DNA of 31,412 nt from a virus. The stretch covers positions 1 to 31,412 of IMG/VR virus record IMGVR_UViG_3300028025_005151, one strand, 5' to 3'. The position numbers were made by a program, and so were the translations under genes. Each line of letters opens with the position of its first letter. Within the stretch, counting starts at the first letter, position 1. Below the pieces are notes generated by a model that had not been told where the DNA came from, made no database searches, and was given only the letters and a program-made list of their open reading frames with translations. Shown here piece after piece: positions 9,038-14,374 of the stretch.

Positions 9038-9241
9038 TTATTGTCTAGGTGCAAATTGTTGTTCAAACTCATCCGGTTCAATAGAAACCATTTCACGAAT
9101 AGATTCAATTTGTTCTTTTAATTGTTCAATAGATTCATTTACATCATTTTGTGTACCGCCTCTATTTATTTGGATGTCAACTCTACTTACAATTGTTCCC
9201 AAATGCGTTAATTTGTCTAATACGTTATTTTTGTATCTCAT
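9038..9241 (-). CDS. Small coiled-coil protein (67 aa)
   Basis: Heptad-like spacing runs from residue ~12 to 52 ('LTHLGTIVSRVDIQI', 'IEQLKEQIESIREMV'), ending in an acidic and then Gln/Pro-Arg tail. It is preceded by a TATTTATA box 14 nt from the ATG and followed after 6 nt by the membrane protein gene. Function unknown. Confidence 0.7.
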   Translation of the reverse strand: MRYKNNVLDKLTHLGTIVSRVDIQINRGGTQNDVNESIEQLKEQIESIREMVSIEPDEFEQQFAPRQ

Positions 9242-9255
9242 AGTATATGTTTATA

Positions 9256-9263
9256 TATAAATA
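9256..9263 (-). promoter_or_regulatory. Late-type promoter box (TATATTTATA)
   Basis: CATATATTTATATA on the coding strand, 14 nt before the ATG at 9241, in a 150-bp intergenic space downstream of a terminator hairpin. Confidence 0.55.
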
Positions 9264-9376
9264 TATGTGTTTTTCCGTTCCCGCTGTTCTTGCTACCCTT
9301 TACGCTTTTTCTATCCAACCCATTCAAACCAAACGTAGGTGGAAGTTACGTAAAATTTTTTACATCTCCAAAGAAG

Positions 9377-9399
9377 AAGAGTAACTTTTGGTTACTCTT
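9377..9399 (-). terminator. Intrinsic terminator-like hairpin (9-bp stem)
   Basis: Perfect 9-bp stem AAGAGTAAC/GTTACTCTT with a 5-nt loop, followed on the minus strand by the pyrimidine-rich CTTCTTT. The TAA stop of the 85-residue gene lies inside the hairpin. Confidence 0.7.
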
Positions 9400-9649
9400 T
9401 ATTTCTAAATGATTTTAATTCTTCTCGAATCATATTTTTTAAATACTCCTTGACTGAACTAATTTTTGGGGATTGGTTTAAAATAGTATTAATAGTCTTA
9501 ATTGTGGTTGGATCACTAACAGTAAATTCAAACGTATCATCTAGTTTATTGTCTTTAATATCAAAACTATCAACTTGAACCCCGACACGTTCTATTTTAT
9601 TAAGAAACGCTGCTTTATCTTCTAATTTTATTTTATAATGTTTTGCCAT
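9392..9649 (-). CDS. Hypothetical protein (85 aa)
   Basis: No family was recognised. The N-terminal half has alternating strand-like segments ('DSFDIKDNKLDDTFEFTVSD'), and the C-terminal ~25 residues form a basic amphipathic helix ('VKEYLKNMIREELKSF'). It is a single-gene unit: a TATTTATA box ends 3 nt before its ATG, and its stop codon lies in a 9-bp hairpin. Confidence 0.75.
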   Translation of the reverse strand: MAKHYKIKLEDKAAFLNKIERVGVQVDSFDIKDNKLDDTFEFTVSDPTTIKTINTILNQSPKISSVKEYLKNMIREELKSFRNKE

Positions 9650-9652
9650 ATC

Positions 9653-9660
9653 TATAAATA
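9653..9660 (-). promoter_or_regulatory. Late-type promoter box (TATTTATA) abutting the ATG
   Basis: AATATTTATA followed by GAT and the ATG at 9649, the same short spacing as at 4763. Confidence 0.5.
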
Positions 9661-9725
9661 TTAACTTTTAAATTTCCTGCTCAAGTTGCTTGTATCTCCA
9701 CTAATCCTACTCTTATACGTATATA

Positions 9726-9983
9726 CTAGATATCCAAGTTTTTTAGGTCCTCTAACCAATTGTTCTCGGTCCTATTATCCCATCTTACACCTACACCATC
9801 AACATATTTGCGAATATAAGTCGGTCCGGTTTGTGTAATATCACGATAATAAGAAACAACATCCCACTTAGGATCAAGTGGATCGGGAGTAAGAATAAAA
9901 GCATGAGCTTTCTGACAAACGAACGGATCATTTATATCCAGTAATTCATAATTAGATCGATCGTCACGTGTGATATTTTTCAT
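9726..9983 (-). CDS. Hypothetical protein (85 aa)
   Basis: Acidic and aromatic ('DVVSYYRDITQTGPTYIRKY', then 'VRWDNRTENNWLEDL'), with no membrane segment and no recognised family. It has its own promoter of the GGCA class (N11 spacing). It is the leftmost gene served by that class and lies at the boundary with the late block. Confidence 0.7.
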   Translation of the reverse strand: MKNITRDDRSNYELLDINDPFVCQKAHAFILTPDPLDPKWDVVSYYRDITQTGPTYIRKYVDGVGVRWDNRTENNWLEDLKNLDI

Positions 9984-10002
9984 AACTTGTTGTTTATACT
10001 GG

Positions 10003-10025
10003 GAAATATAGGTAAGAGTCGTGCC
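10003..10025 (-). promoter_or_regulatory. GGCA-class promoter (N11 spacing, TATATTTC)
   Basis: GGCA, 11 nt, then TATATTTC on the minus strand, upstream of the ATG at 9983. One nucleotide short of the usual 12. Confidence 0.5.
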
Positions 10026-10032
10026 TTAACCA

Positions 10033-10215
10033 CTATTTCATCGAACCCGATACGTGATCTTGTACAATACGTTGCACAACAGCCATATCTGCTACGGCTT
10101 TGTCCCATTCCTCAAGTGTTAATCCGTGTTCACGTGCACGTTCCTCACGTAATTGTCGTGCGTGTATTTCAAACGCTTCTTTAGTTAATAGTATTTCGCC
10201 TGTGTACTTTTTCAT
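10033..10215 (-). CDS. Hypothetical basic/acidic helical protein (60 aa)
   Basis: I chose the ATG at 10215 (MKKYTGEI) over an upstream ATG because it follows a TATTTATA box and a normal leader, whereas the longer form would translate through that box. The protein is helical ('FEIHARQLREERAREHGLTL' and 'EEWDKAVADMAVVQRIV'). 'HGLTLEEWDKAV' gives it the look of a small regulatory or DNA-binding helix pair, but no family is recognised. Confidence 0.7.
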   Translation of the reverse strand: MKKYTGEILLTKEAFEIHARQLREERAREHGLTLEEWDKAVADMAVVQRIVQDHVSGSMK

Positions 10216-10224
10216 AGTGGTGAA

Positions 10225-10232
10225 TATAAATA
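10225..10232 (-). promoter_or_regulatory. Late-type promoter box (TATATTTATA)
   Basis: TATATTTATATTCACC on the coding strand, 9 nt before the ATG at 10215, at the edge of the GC-rich non-coding block. Confidence 0.5.
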
Positions 10233-10251
10233 TATATTTTTGTCGACGCAA

Positions 10252-10640
10252 AAAATTGTATTAAAAGAGATTTTAGGATTTTACAAAGTGGGTGCAAAGG
10301 GGTTATTTTGGAATTTGGGATATGCGTATATACTGTCGGGGTGTAAAGATCGTATTTGCGTTGAGAATATACATAGCTTTGCCTTTTTTTGTGCGCGCCG
10401 TCGATGGACCGCAATTGGCGTGGGAGCGTTCCGCGCACATACCGCTATCGGGGCGCTATCATCCGCGATCGTCCCGATCCCCACAACTTTTTTGTACATG
10501 CGCGATATTTTTGTACGCGCGCGCTACTCGTGCATATTTTTGTCGTGCGCGTACTCTACGATGATAATCTTAACCACCGTATATATCCCAATGAAGACCA
10601 ATGTTAATAGTAATGTTTGCATATACTGGTTGTTATTTTA
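10252..10640. other. Non-coding block with GC-rich island and TTTTTGT-GCGCG repeats
   Basis: About 390 bp without a credible gene. The part at 10381-10560 is about 56% G+C by hand count (101 of 180), against an AT-rich background. It contains four copies of a T-run followed by GCGCG (near 10383, 10488, 10505 and 10534), a GATCG/CGATC inverted repeat at 10467-10479, and ATCGGG...CCCGAT arms. The 13-mer GTATATACTGTCG (10326-10338) recurs in the other non-coding block. Open frames here arise from the scarcity of stops in GC-rich DNA and lack A-rich leaders. An origin, packaging signal, ncRNA or foreign insert are all possible. Confidence 0.6.
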
Positions 10641-10790
10641 TTAATTATTATTATTATTATCGTCACCCATACCCATTTCATCTAATATCGCTTGCGCTTC
10701 AGACTTACTTACCCATCCATTACCGTCTACATCTACTAGGTTGCCTACGTAGTACATGTCGTTCATGTTCATTAAGTCGTTTACGTTCAT
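10641..10790 (-). CDS. Single EF-hand (dockerin-like) microprotein (49 aa)
   Basis: The protein starts MNVNDLMNMND and ends in a five-Asn tail. Residues 20-31 read DVDGNGWVSKSE, which fits the EF-hand calcium loop (D1, D3, N5, G6, V8, S9, E12), flanked by a short helix on each side ('SEAQAILDEMG' after the loop). One loop alone usually means homodimerisation or pairing with a partner EF-hand; dockerins use two. The ATG follows the stop of the 53-residue gene by 2 nt, so it is the last gene of a three-gene mini-operon (11132 to 10641). No signal peptide is present, so calcium sensing would be intracellular or virion-associated. Confidence 0.72.
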   Translation of the reverse strand: MNVNDLMNMNDMYYVGNLVDVDGNGWVSKSEAQAILDEMGMGDDNNNNN

Positions 10791-10792
10791 AT

Positions 10793-10954
10793 TTAATTGT
10801 TTAATTGTGTTATCAATATATTACCTGCGTCTTGACTATCCACGGGTATCATTCTATTATTTCCCAGTACATACCATCCATCGTAACGTTCTTCCAAACG
10901 TAATGGACCACTTAAATCGAATGACTCACCGTCTGTAAATGTTAATTTGCTCAT
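10793..10954 (-). CDS. Hypothetical protein (53 aa)
   Basis: MSKLTFTDGESFDLSG opens a small, probably all-beta protein ('RYDGWYVLGNNRMIPVD') with a short terminal helix. It is 4 nt downstream of the 57-residue gene and 2 nt upstream of the EF-hand gene in one mini-operon. The family was not recognised. Confidence 0.65.
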   Translation of the reverse strand: MSKLTFTDGESFDLSGPLRLEERYDGWYVLGNNRMIPVDSQDAGNILITQLNN

Positions 10955-10958
10955 ATTA

Positions 10959-11132
10959 TTAGTTTAATTCCATTTCTTTAATTACTATATCAAATGTTAT
11001 ATAATCCCCTTGTTCTAATTGTTGCTTATATGCTTCAGCATCAGCTTTATTAATGAATACTTTAGCGTCCTCTAAGCTAATACCATCATAACCCATATCA
11101 TCTACTACTAAATACACTGTTGTTGTTTTCAT
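10959..11132 (-). CDS. Hypothetical protein (57 aa)
   Basis: MKTTTVYLVVDDMGYDG begins with a beta-strand, followed by an acidic helix ('EDAKVFINKADAEAYKQQLE') and a closing strand ('YITFDIVIKEME'), a compact alpha/beta layout. It leads a three-gene mini-operon with its own GGCA-class promoter and a TAAAATTAAA leader. The family was not recognised. Confidence 0.68.
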   Translation of the reverse strand: MKTTTVYLVVDDMGYDGISLEDAKVFINKADAEAYKQQLEQGDYITFDIVIKEMELN

Positions 11133-11151
11133 ATCATTTAATTTTATACCG

Positions 11152-11175
11152 TGAATATATGATCATGGCTATGCC
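11152..11175 (-). promoter_or_regulatory. GGCA-N12-TATATTCA promoter
   Basis: GGCA, 12 nt, TATATTCA, then CGGTATAAAATTAA before the ATG at 11132. The GGCA lies inside the hairpin that ends the upstream gene. Confidence 0.72.
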
Positions 11176-11179
11176 ATGA
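11163..11179 (-). terminator. Stop-codon hairpin (7-bp stem, 3-nt loop)
   Basis: Perfect palindrome TCATGGC-TAT-GCCATGA spanning the TAG stop of the 96-residue gene. It has no U-tract and overlaps the next promoter, so terminator activity is uncertain. Confidence 0.45.
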
Positions 11180-11459
11180 CACGTTTATTAATGTATTGGT
11201 TGTTGTAATGTTCGATGATCGGTTTCATGTGTGCATCGATGTGGAAAGCGTCTTGCTTGATCTTATCACTCGCCCAGTTTAACACACATGTCTCATGGTA
11301 ACTGCGATGCCAAGTGATCGTATCATCTATGGTTGTGTAATCGACTGGAGCGAATAATACGGTACCATCACCCTCGTCATCGTGTATTTCGTATCCCATT
11401 GACTTAGCTAGCTCGTAAGCTGCTTTATTAATTGCGCTTCTAATTTCTTTTTTGTTCAT
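11169..11459 (-). CDS. Hypothetical protein (96 aa)
   Basis: The N-terminal helix 'KEIRSAINKAAYELAKSMGY' is followed by an acidic turn and a mixed region with His and Trp ('ITWHRSYHETCVLNWASDK'). No recognised family and no membrane segment. It is a self-contained cassette: a GGCA-class promoter, one gene and a hairpin that includes the stop codon. Confidence 0.72.
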   Translation of the reverse strand: MNKKEIRSAINKAAYELAKSMGYEIHDDEGDGTVLFAPVDYTTIDDTITWHRSYHETCVLNWASDKIKQDAFHIDAHMKPIIEHYNNQYINKRVMA

Positions 11460-11478
11460 ACTTATTAATTTTATACCG

Positions 11479-11502
11479 TGAATATATGAGTGGGGTTTTG
11501 CC
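11479..11502 (-). promoter_or_regulatory. GGCA-N12-TATATTCA promoter
   Basis: GGCA, 12 nt, TATATTCA, then CGGTATAAAATTAATAAGT before the ATG at 11459. The upstream box lies within the GTGGGG/CCCCAC hairpin. Confidence 0.72.
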
Positions 11503-11506
11503 CCAC
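11490..11506 (-). terminator. Hairpin after the 44-residue gene (6-bp GC stem)
   Basis: GTGGGG-TTTTG-CCCCAC, 5 nt past the stop codon. There is no U-tract, and it overlaps the upstream box of the next promoter. Confidence 0.5.
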
Positions 11507-11511
11507 CCCGT

Positions 11512-11646
11512 TTATCTGAATTGATCGCTTAGGCTATCTAGTAGGCTACCTAGATCCTGCATCTCGTTCTCACCTTCGTACTTGAGTTTGTATGCGTACT
11601 CGAGATTATCTAGTAACACTTTAATCACATCATCTACTGTATTCAT
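11512..11646 (-). CDS. Acidic helical microprotein (44 aa)
   Basis: MNTVDDVIKVLLDNLEYAY opens a short helical, strongly acidic protein ending LSDQFR. Its size and acidity recall phage anti-host or anti-repressor peptides, but that is only analogy. It has its own promoter and a downstream GC hairpin. The family was not recognised. Confidence 0.62.
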   Translation of the reverse strand: MNTVDDVIKVLLDNLEYAYKLKYEGENEMQDLGSLLDSLSDQFR

Positions 11647-11666
11647 ATTTTATTATTTTTATACCG

Positions 11667-11690
11667 TAAATATAAGATTATTATTGCGCC
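11667..11690 (-). promoter_or_regulatory. GGCG-N12-TATATTTA promoter (variant box)
   Basis: GGCG in place of GGCA, 12 nt, TATATTTA, then CGGTATAAAAATAATAAA before the ATG at 11646. Confidence 0.62.
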
Positions 11691-11737
11691 GTTCCAAGCA
11701 GCAATTGAGCCGGGTAGATACCCAGCTCGCTCGCCAT
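11681..11737 (-). CDS. Possible 18-residue leader peptide
   Basis: A short frame, MASELGIYPAQLLLGTAQ, ends in tandem TAATAA and is preceded by an AT-rich leader. Most of it overlaps a 9-bp hairpin and part of the next promoter. It may be a true leader peptide or a chance frame in regulatory DNA; coding is not established. Confidence 0.22.
   Translation of the reverse strand: MASELGIYPAQLLLGTAQ
11707..11728 (-). terminator. Strong 9-bp hairpin downstream of the MATRS-family gene
   Basis: GAGCTGGGT-ATCT-ACCCGGCTC on the minus strand, 9 bp with one G-T pair and a 4-nt loop, about 30 nt after the stop at 11758. No U-tract follows. Confidence 0.55.
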
Positions 11738-11757
11738 TAAAAATTAAAAGTATGAAC

Positions 11758-12153
11758 CTAATTTAGAGCAATATTGCTCAATATATCTAACGGTACTAGC
11801 TCCCCAGTGTATTTTAGTCTGGAGCATTCCCACTCATATTCGTTATTATAAATGTACACGTAATCCACACCGTAATCCTTCCCCACTGCGTCCAGCTCAC
11901 TGGTATTTACGTCTCTAGGTTCAACCATACCCCATGGTTCTTTTCGATCGCGATGGTACGCTGTGCAGCTGGTTGGTGTTTCAGCCAGTGAGCTTAGGTC
12001 CCCTAACTCCATCAATTCAAATACTGCGGACGGGGAAGTATAATTATCTACTAGCAGCTGACCGTTGTGCTCTGGGTAACCATCCCAATGGCAATAAATA
12101 ATCTTAGTGATCCCATTATCCAAATTCATCCCAATTAATGATCTTGTAGCCAT
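11758..12153 (-). CDS. Conserved phage protein, 'MATRS...CHWDGYP' family (131 aa)
   Basis: The N-terminus MATRSLIG, then 'IIYCHWDGYPEHNGQLLVDN' and 'ELMELGDLSSL', is a hallmark arrangement of a widespread phage/bacterial hypothetical family in which an invariant 'IYCHWDGYP' is followed by a helix and 'LGDlS.L'. Function is unknown. The conserved Cys-His-Trp-Asp cluster suggests a ligand or metal site. Acidic C-terminal half ('GVDYVYIYNNEYEWEC'). It stands alone with its own leader and is followed by a strong hairpin. Confidence 0.85.
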   Translation of the reverse strand: MATRSLIGMNLDNGITKIIYCHWDGYPEHNGQLLVDNYTSPSAVFELMELGDLSSLAETPTSCTAYHRDRKEPWGMVEPRDVNTSELDAVGKDYGVDYVYIYNNEYEWECSRLKYTGELVPLDILSNIALN

Positions 12154-12183
12154 AACTTTTAATTTAATTTTAATTTAATAACG

Positions 12184-12208
12184 TGAAGATAAGACCAATT
12201 ATTTAGCC
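12184..12208 (-). promoter_or_regulatory. Weak GGCA-class promoter (GGCT, N13, TATCTTCA)
   Basis: GGCT, 13 nt, TATCTTCA, then CGTTATTAAATTAAAATTAAA before the ATG at 12153. Both the box and the spacing are off-consensus. Confidence 0.45.
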
Positions 12209-12430
12209 TTCCAAATAAACATGTTGTTTTACTCCATGCAGACTACTCACTCTCAACTCACGCATCCAGACAAACTGGTCTGCTGGACGGTCACTAGGGA
12301 CGTATGTGTGCTTAGGCTGTTCAACACCGTACTCCAAGTTGATCGGTTCGCCCATTTGCGTACGCATACCAAATATAAACGTTAATAAAAAGCTGATTAT
12401 TGTTTCTTTAATGTAAAATACTTTACTCAT
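12203..12430 (-). CDS. Hypothetical protein with N-terminal hydrophobic helix (75 aa)
   Basis: Residues ~8-21 ('ETIISFLLTFIFGMRTQ') form a short hydrophobic helix, followed by a polar region with Pro and Trp ('DQFVWMRELRVSSLHGVKQH'). It may be membrane-associated. It follows a strong U-tailed terminator, and only a poor -10-like TATCATTA precedes it, so its promoter is unclear. The family was not recognised. Confidence 0.62.
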   Translation of the reverse strand: MSKVFYIKETIISFLLTFIFGMRTQMGEPINLEYGVEQPKHTYVPSDRPADQFVWMRELRVSSLHGVKQHVYLEG

Positions 12431-12454
12431 AACTTAATTTTAATGATAAAAAAT

Positions 12455-12487
12455 GGACCCCATTCCACACCAACAGGTCTGGGGTCC
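12455..12487 (-). terminator. Rho-independent terminator of the short AT-hook gene
   Basis: 8-bp stem GGACCCCA/TGGGGTCC with a 17-nt loop, followed on the minus strand by ATTTTTTA. It is the clearest U-tailed terminator in the window. Confidence 0.8.
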
Positions 12488-12504
12488 GGGTTACTCCTAA
12501 CCCA

Positions 12505-12744
12505 CTAAGCCATCGCTGGCTCAGATTTTTGTTTCTTCGGTGCGCCACGCTTAATCTCAATACCCGCAGCGATCTTAGCTGCCTTAGCCGCTAATTTAGC
12601 TTGGCGAGCACTTGTCTGGCTAGCTGGACGACCTCTTCCAATTGACAATCCTTGAGCTGCTCTTTGAGCACGCGCATCTAATCTTGCTTGACGAGCTGAT
12701 CCAGCTACTACTGGACGACCTCTTTTACCTGTTTCTTTTGACAT
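12505..12744 (-). CDS. Small AT-hook repeat protein (79 aa)
   Basis: Two clear AT-hook cores (KRGRP at residues 7-11, GRGRP at 36-40) and a degenerate third (KRGAP at 65-69) are spaced by ~28-residue repeats with a conserved 'SARQA.L.A.A' linker, rich in Ala/Lys/Arg. AT-hooks insert into the minor groove of A/T tracts, so the protein probably binds this AT-rich genome or the host chromosome. It could compact DNA, silence or antisilence genes, or alter transcription. It has its own GGCA-class promoter and a strong terminator. The repeat and linker are shared with the larger AT-hook protein at 13312-13965, suggesting duplication. Confidence 0.85.
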   Translation of the reverse strand: MSKETGKRGRPVVAGSARQARLDARAQRAAQGLSIGRGRPASQTSARQAKLAAKAAKIAAGIEIKRGAPKKQKSEPAMA

Positions 12745-12777
12745 AACTGTTTTTTTTTATTTTTAATTATTATATAC

Positions 12778-12801
12778 TAAATATTGGAACAAAACCTTGC
12801 C
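12778..12801 (-). promoter_or_regulatory. GGCA-N12-AATATTTA promoter
   Basis: GGCA, 12 nt (AGGTTTTGTTCC), AATATTTA, with the first T of the -10 box replaced by A. It serves the ATG at 12744 through a long T/A-rich leader. Confidence 0.6.
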
Positions 12802-12805
12802 TAAA

Positions 12806-13003
12806 CTAATTGGCATTTGCTTTAGCCAGACACTCTGGACAACCAATCACTTCCACTCCCTCAATACGAGCCCAGTTTGTAGCTAGAGCTGGTGTACCAC
12901 ACAAATTGCCTTTTCCAGACTCAAAAATATGAGCTGTGTTAGACCAAACATTACCTTTGTTGCCATAAATCATTTGATTAGGCTTTAATTCATTTACATT
13001 CAT
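12806..13003 (-). CDS. Small Cys-containing conserved-looking protein (65 aa)
   Basis: I chose the ATG at 13003 (MNVNELKPNQM) because it follows the GGCA-class promoter and AAAATTAAAAAGT leader; the longer frame would start inside the promoter. 'GNLCGTPALATNWAR' and 'GVEVIGCPECLAKA' give a Cys-x(n)-CxxC arrangement plus an upstream His ('TAHIFESGKG') that could bind zinc. I have an impression of similar small proteins in other phages and bacteria but cannot name a family. Confidence 0.75.
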   Translation of the reverse strand: MNVNELKPNQMIYGNKGNVWSNTAHIFESGKGNLCGTPALATNWARIEGVEVIGCPECLAKANAN

Positions 13004-13022
13004 ACTTTTTAATTTTATAATG

Positions 13023-13046
13023 TGAAGGTAGGAACAAAACGTTGCC
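13023..13046 (-). promoter_or_regulatory. GGCA-N12-TACCTTCA promoter
   Basis: GGCA, 12 nt (ACGTTTTGTTCC), TACCTTCA, then CATTATAAAATTAAAAAGT before the ATG at 13003. Confidence 0.68.
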
Positions 13047-13053
13047 AACCAAA

Positions 13054-13257
13054 TTATTTGGACAAAGCTTTAGCCATATTATCACTACCACATCTTACTC
13101 CAGCGTGGAACATGTACAAAACATCTAGCTGACTGGTTAACTCAAACTCAATCTTGTCTTGTTCTTCATTATACTCTGATACAGTAACTCTATCCGCACC
13201 AAATTCTCCAACGATAAAAGGAACTCTATCCTTAGTAATACACAATTCTATTTTCAT
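13054..13257 (-). CDS. Hypothetical protein (67 aa)
   Basis: A beta-rich acidic protein ('DRVPFIVGEFGADRVTVSEY', then 'DKIEFELTSQLDVLYMF') with a short C-terminal helix. No recognised family. It is a single-gene cassette with a GGCA-class promoter. Its stop codon lies within a short CCAAAT/ATTTGG palindrome that abuts the next promoter. Confidence 0.7.
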   Translation of the reverse strand: MKIELCITKDRVPFIVGEFGADRVTVSEYNEEQDKIEFELTSQLDVLYMFHAGVRCGSDNMAKALSK

Positions 13258-13277
13258 AACTTATTAATTTTATACCA

Positions 13278-13301
13278 TCAATGTACACAAAAAACCTTGC
13301 C
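13278..13301 (-). promoter_or_regulatory. GGCA-N12-TACATTGA promoter
   Basis: GGCA, 12 nt, TACATTGA (matching TAnnTTnG through GTACATTG), then TGGTATAAAATTAATAAGTT before the ATG at 13257. Confidence 0.72.
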
Positions 13302-13311
13302 ACAACAAAAA

Positions 13312-13965
13312 CTAACGTGTTGATTTAGGTCGACCCCTGCGTCCGCCTGATCTAGCTCTGGTAGCTGCTTTAGCTGCGGTCTTAGCTGCCACTTGAGCTG
13401 TGGACAAAGCTGGACGCCCGCGCTTACCTCCACTAGTGGCTTTTACCGTCTGGGGCTTGGAAGTGGAAGAAGCTGGACGACCCCTCCTTCCCCCTGAACG
13501 CTGGGCGCGTAAAACCTTCTCTGCCTCGCGGGCAGCTTTCACTGCGGGATCAATAGCTGGACGACCCCTGCGGGCACCCTCCACCTTTTCCTTCGGTGGC
13601 TTGCTACCTTTCTTAAGTTGACGGTCGCGTTTAGCTGCTTCCTTCTCGGCGCGGCGAGCCATCTTATCCATTGTCTTCTTATGCTTGATGAGATGTGGGT
13701 GTAAAATAACCTGATCGAGATCGTAGTTGCGTACACCAGCTCCCCCATCACGTACCTCAAAACCGCCGTTAGGGAAATATTTGTTTTCGCCTGGTTCCCA
13801 CTTGCGTATCAAATGGAACCACAAATTCTTTTCGTAAAAAAATGGGGCGGGAAGAACCCTGTCGCCTGGATTAATAGTGGCTAAAACATCTTCCACATCG
13901 GTGTAGGCCATGTATGTACCTAATTTACTACCACCTACAACAAAATCTTTTTCAATAACTTTCAT
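13312..13965 (-). CDS. Four-AT-hook DNA-binding protein (217 aa)
   Basis: Residues 1-95 form a folded domain of unknown family ('GGSKLGTYMAYTDVEDVLAT', 'NPGDRVLPAPFFYEKNLWFH'). Residues ~95-130 are a Lys/Arg helix. The rest carries four AT-hooks: RRGRP at 132-136 and 160-164, KRGRP at 181-185, RRGRP at 209-213, separated by Ala-rich linkers. The tail resembles H1-like or AlgP-like nucleoid proteins. This gene is distinctly GC-richer than its neighbours, partly because of the Arg/Ala/Gly codons. It is next to the repeat-rich non-coding block whose A-tracts would suit AT-hook binding, and it is driven by a GGCA-class promoter. A DNA-compacting or replication-region protein is a fair inference. 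Confidence 0.85.
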   Translation of the reverse strand: MKVIEKDFVVGGSKLGTYMAYTDVEDVLATINPGDRVLPAPFFYEKNLWFHLIRKWEPGENKYFPNGGFEVRDGGAGVRNYDLDQVILHPHLIKHKKTMDKMARRAEKEAAKRDRQLKKGSKPPKEKVEGARRGRPAIDPAVKAAREAEKVLRAQRSGGRRGRPASSTSKPQTVKATSGGKRGRPALSTAQVAAKTAAKAATRARSGGRRGRPKSTR

Positions 13966-13982
13966 AACTTTTTAATTATACA

Positions 13983-14006
13983 TAAATTTAAGAAAAAAAC
14001 ATTGCC
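13983..14006 (-). promoter_or_regulatory. GGCA-N12-TAAATTTA promoter
   Basis: TTTGGCA, 12 nt (ATGTTTTTTTCT), TAAATTTA, then TGTATAATTAAAAAGTT before the ATG at 13965. Confidence 0.7.
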
Positions 14007-14008
14007 AA

Positions 14009-14076
14009 ACAAAATTATATTCAATTACATATAAAAACATCACATCACAACAAATTATATGTAGTTACATACAAAA
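14009..14076. repeat. Two-copy imperfect direct repeat (27-28 bp)
   Basis: Copy 1 (14009-14036) and copy 2 (14050-14076) share the frame ACAAA(A)TTATAT..A.TTACATA.AAAA with a few substitutions, 13 nt apart. Confidence 0.6.
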
Positions 14077-14243
14077 AAAAAAAAACAAAATTGGTAGAAA
14101 GGTACGAACAAATTTTGACTAAACCAAATAAGATCTTTACTACACAACTTAGTAACCAGAAAAAAATACCTTTGTTCGCTCACGCTAACAGAAAAATTTC
14201 CTGTTTTGTAACAAAAAATCGCTACTAAATGCTGTAGTATTGA

Positions 14244-14374
14244 CTACAAAATGTAGGTATATACTGTCGATAAAAAAGTGTTTGGAGTGGCGCAGGAAAA
14301 AAATATGGGTCCACAACAACACCTACCCCATACACCAACGGTATGTCACATACTATACGCACTACAAAATGTAG
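14244..14374. repeat. Two exact CTACAAAATGTAG palindromes
   Basis: CTACA-AAA-TGTAG occurs at 14244-14256 and again at 14362-14374. A related CTACAAAAATACTAC follows at 14378. They look like dimeric binding sites. Confidence 0.65.

Noticed and set aside
9265-9376. Possible small gene or RNA in the 110-nt gap before the 67-residue coiled-coil gene
   Set aside because: Only a 7-codon frame is present and no stable fold is apparent; I see only the promoter at one end and the terminator at the other.
10240-10644. A plus-strand frame of 134 codons and two shorter overlapping frames across the GC-rich island
   Set aside because: They lie on the opposite strand to every other gene, lack an A-rich leader, overlap each other in several frames and have Cys/Arg-heavy composition expected from reading GC-rich non-coding DNA.
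14009-14076. The direct repeat as a possible CRISPR array or attachment site
   Set aside because: There are only two imperfect copies with no spacer series, and no integrase or cas gene is nearby.
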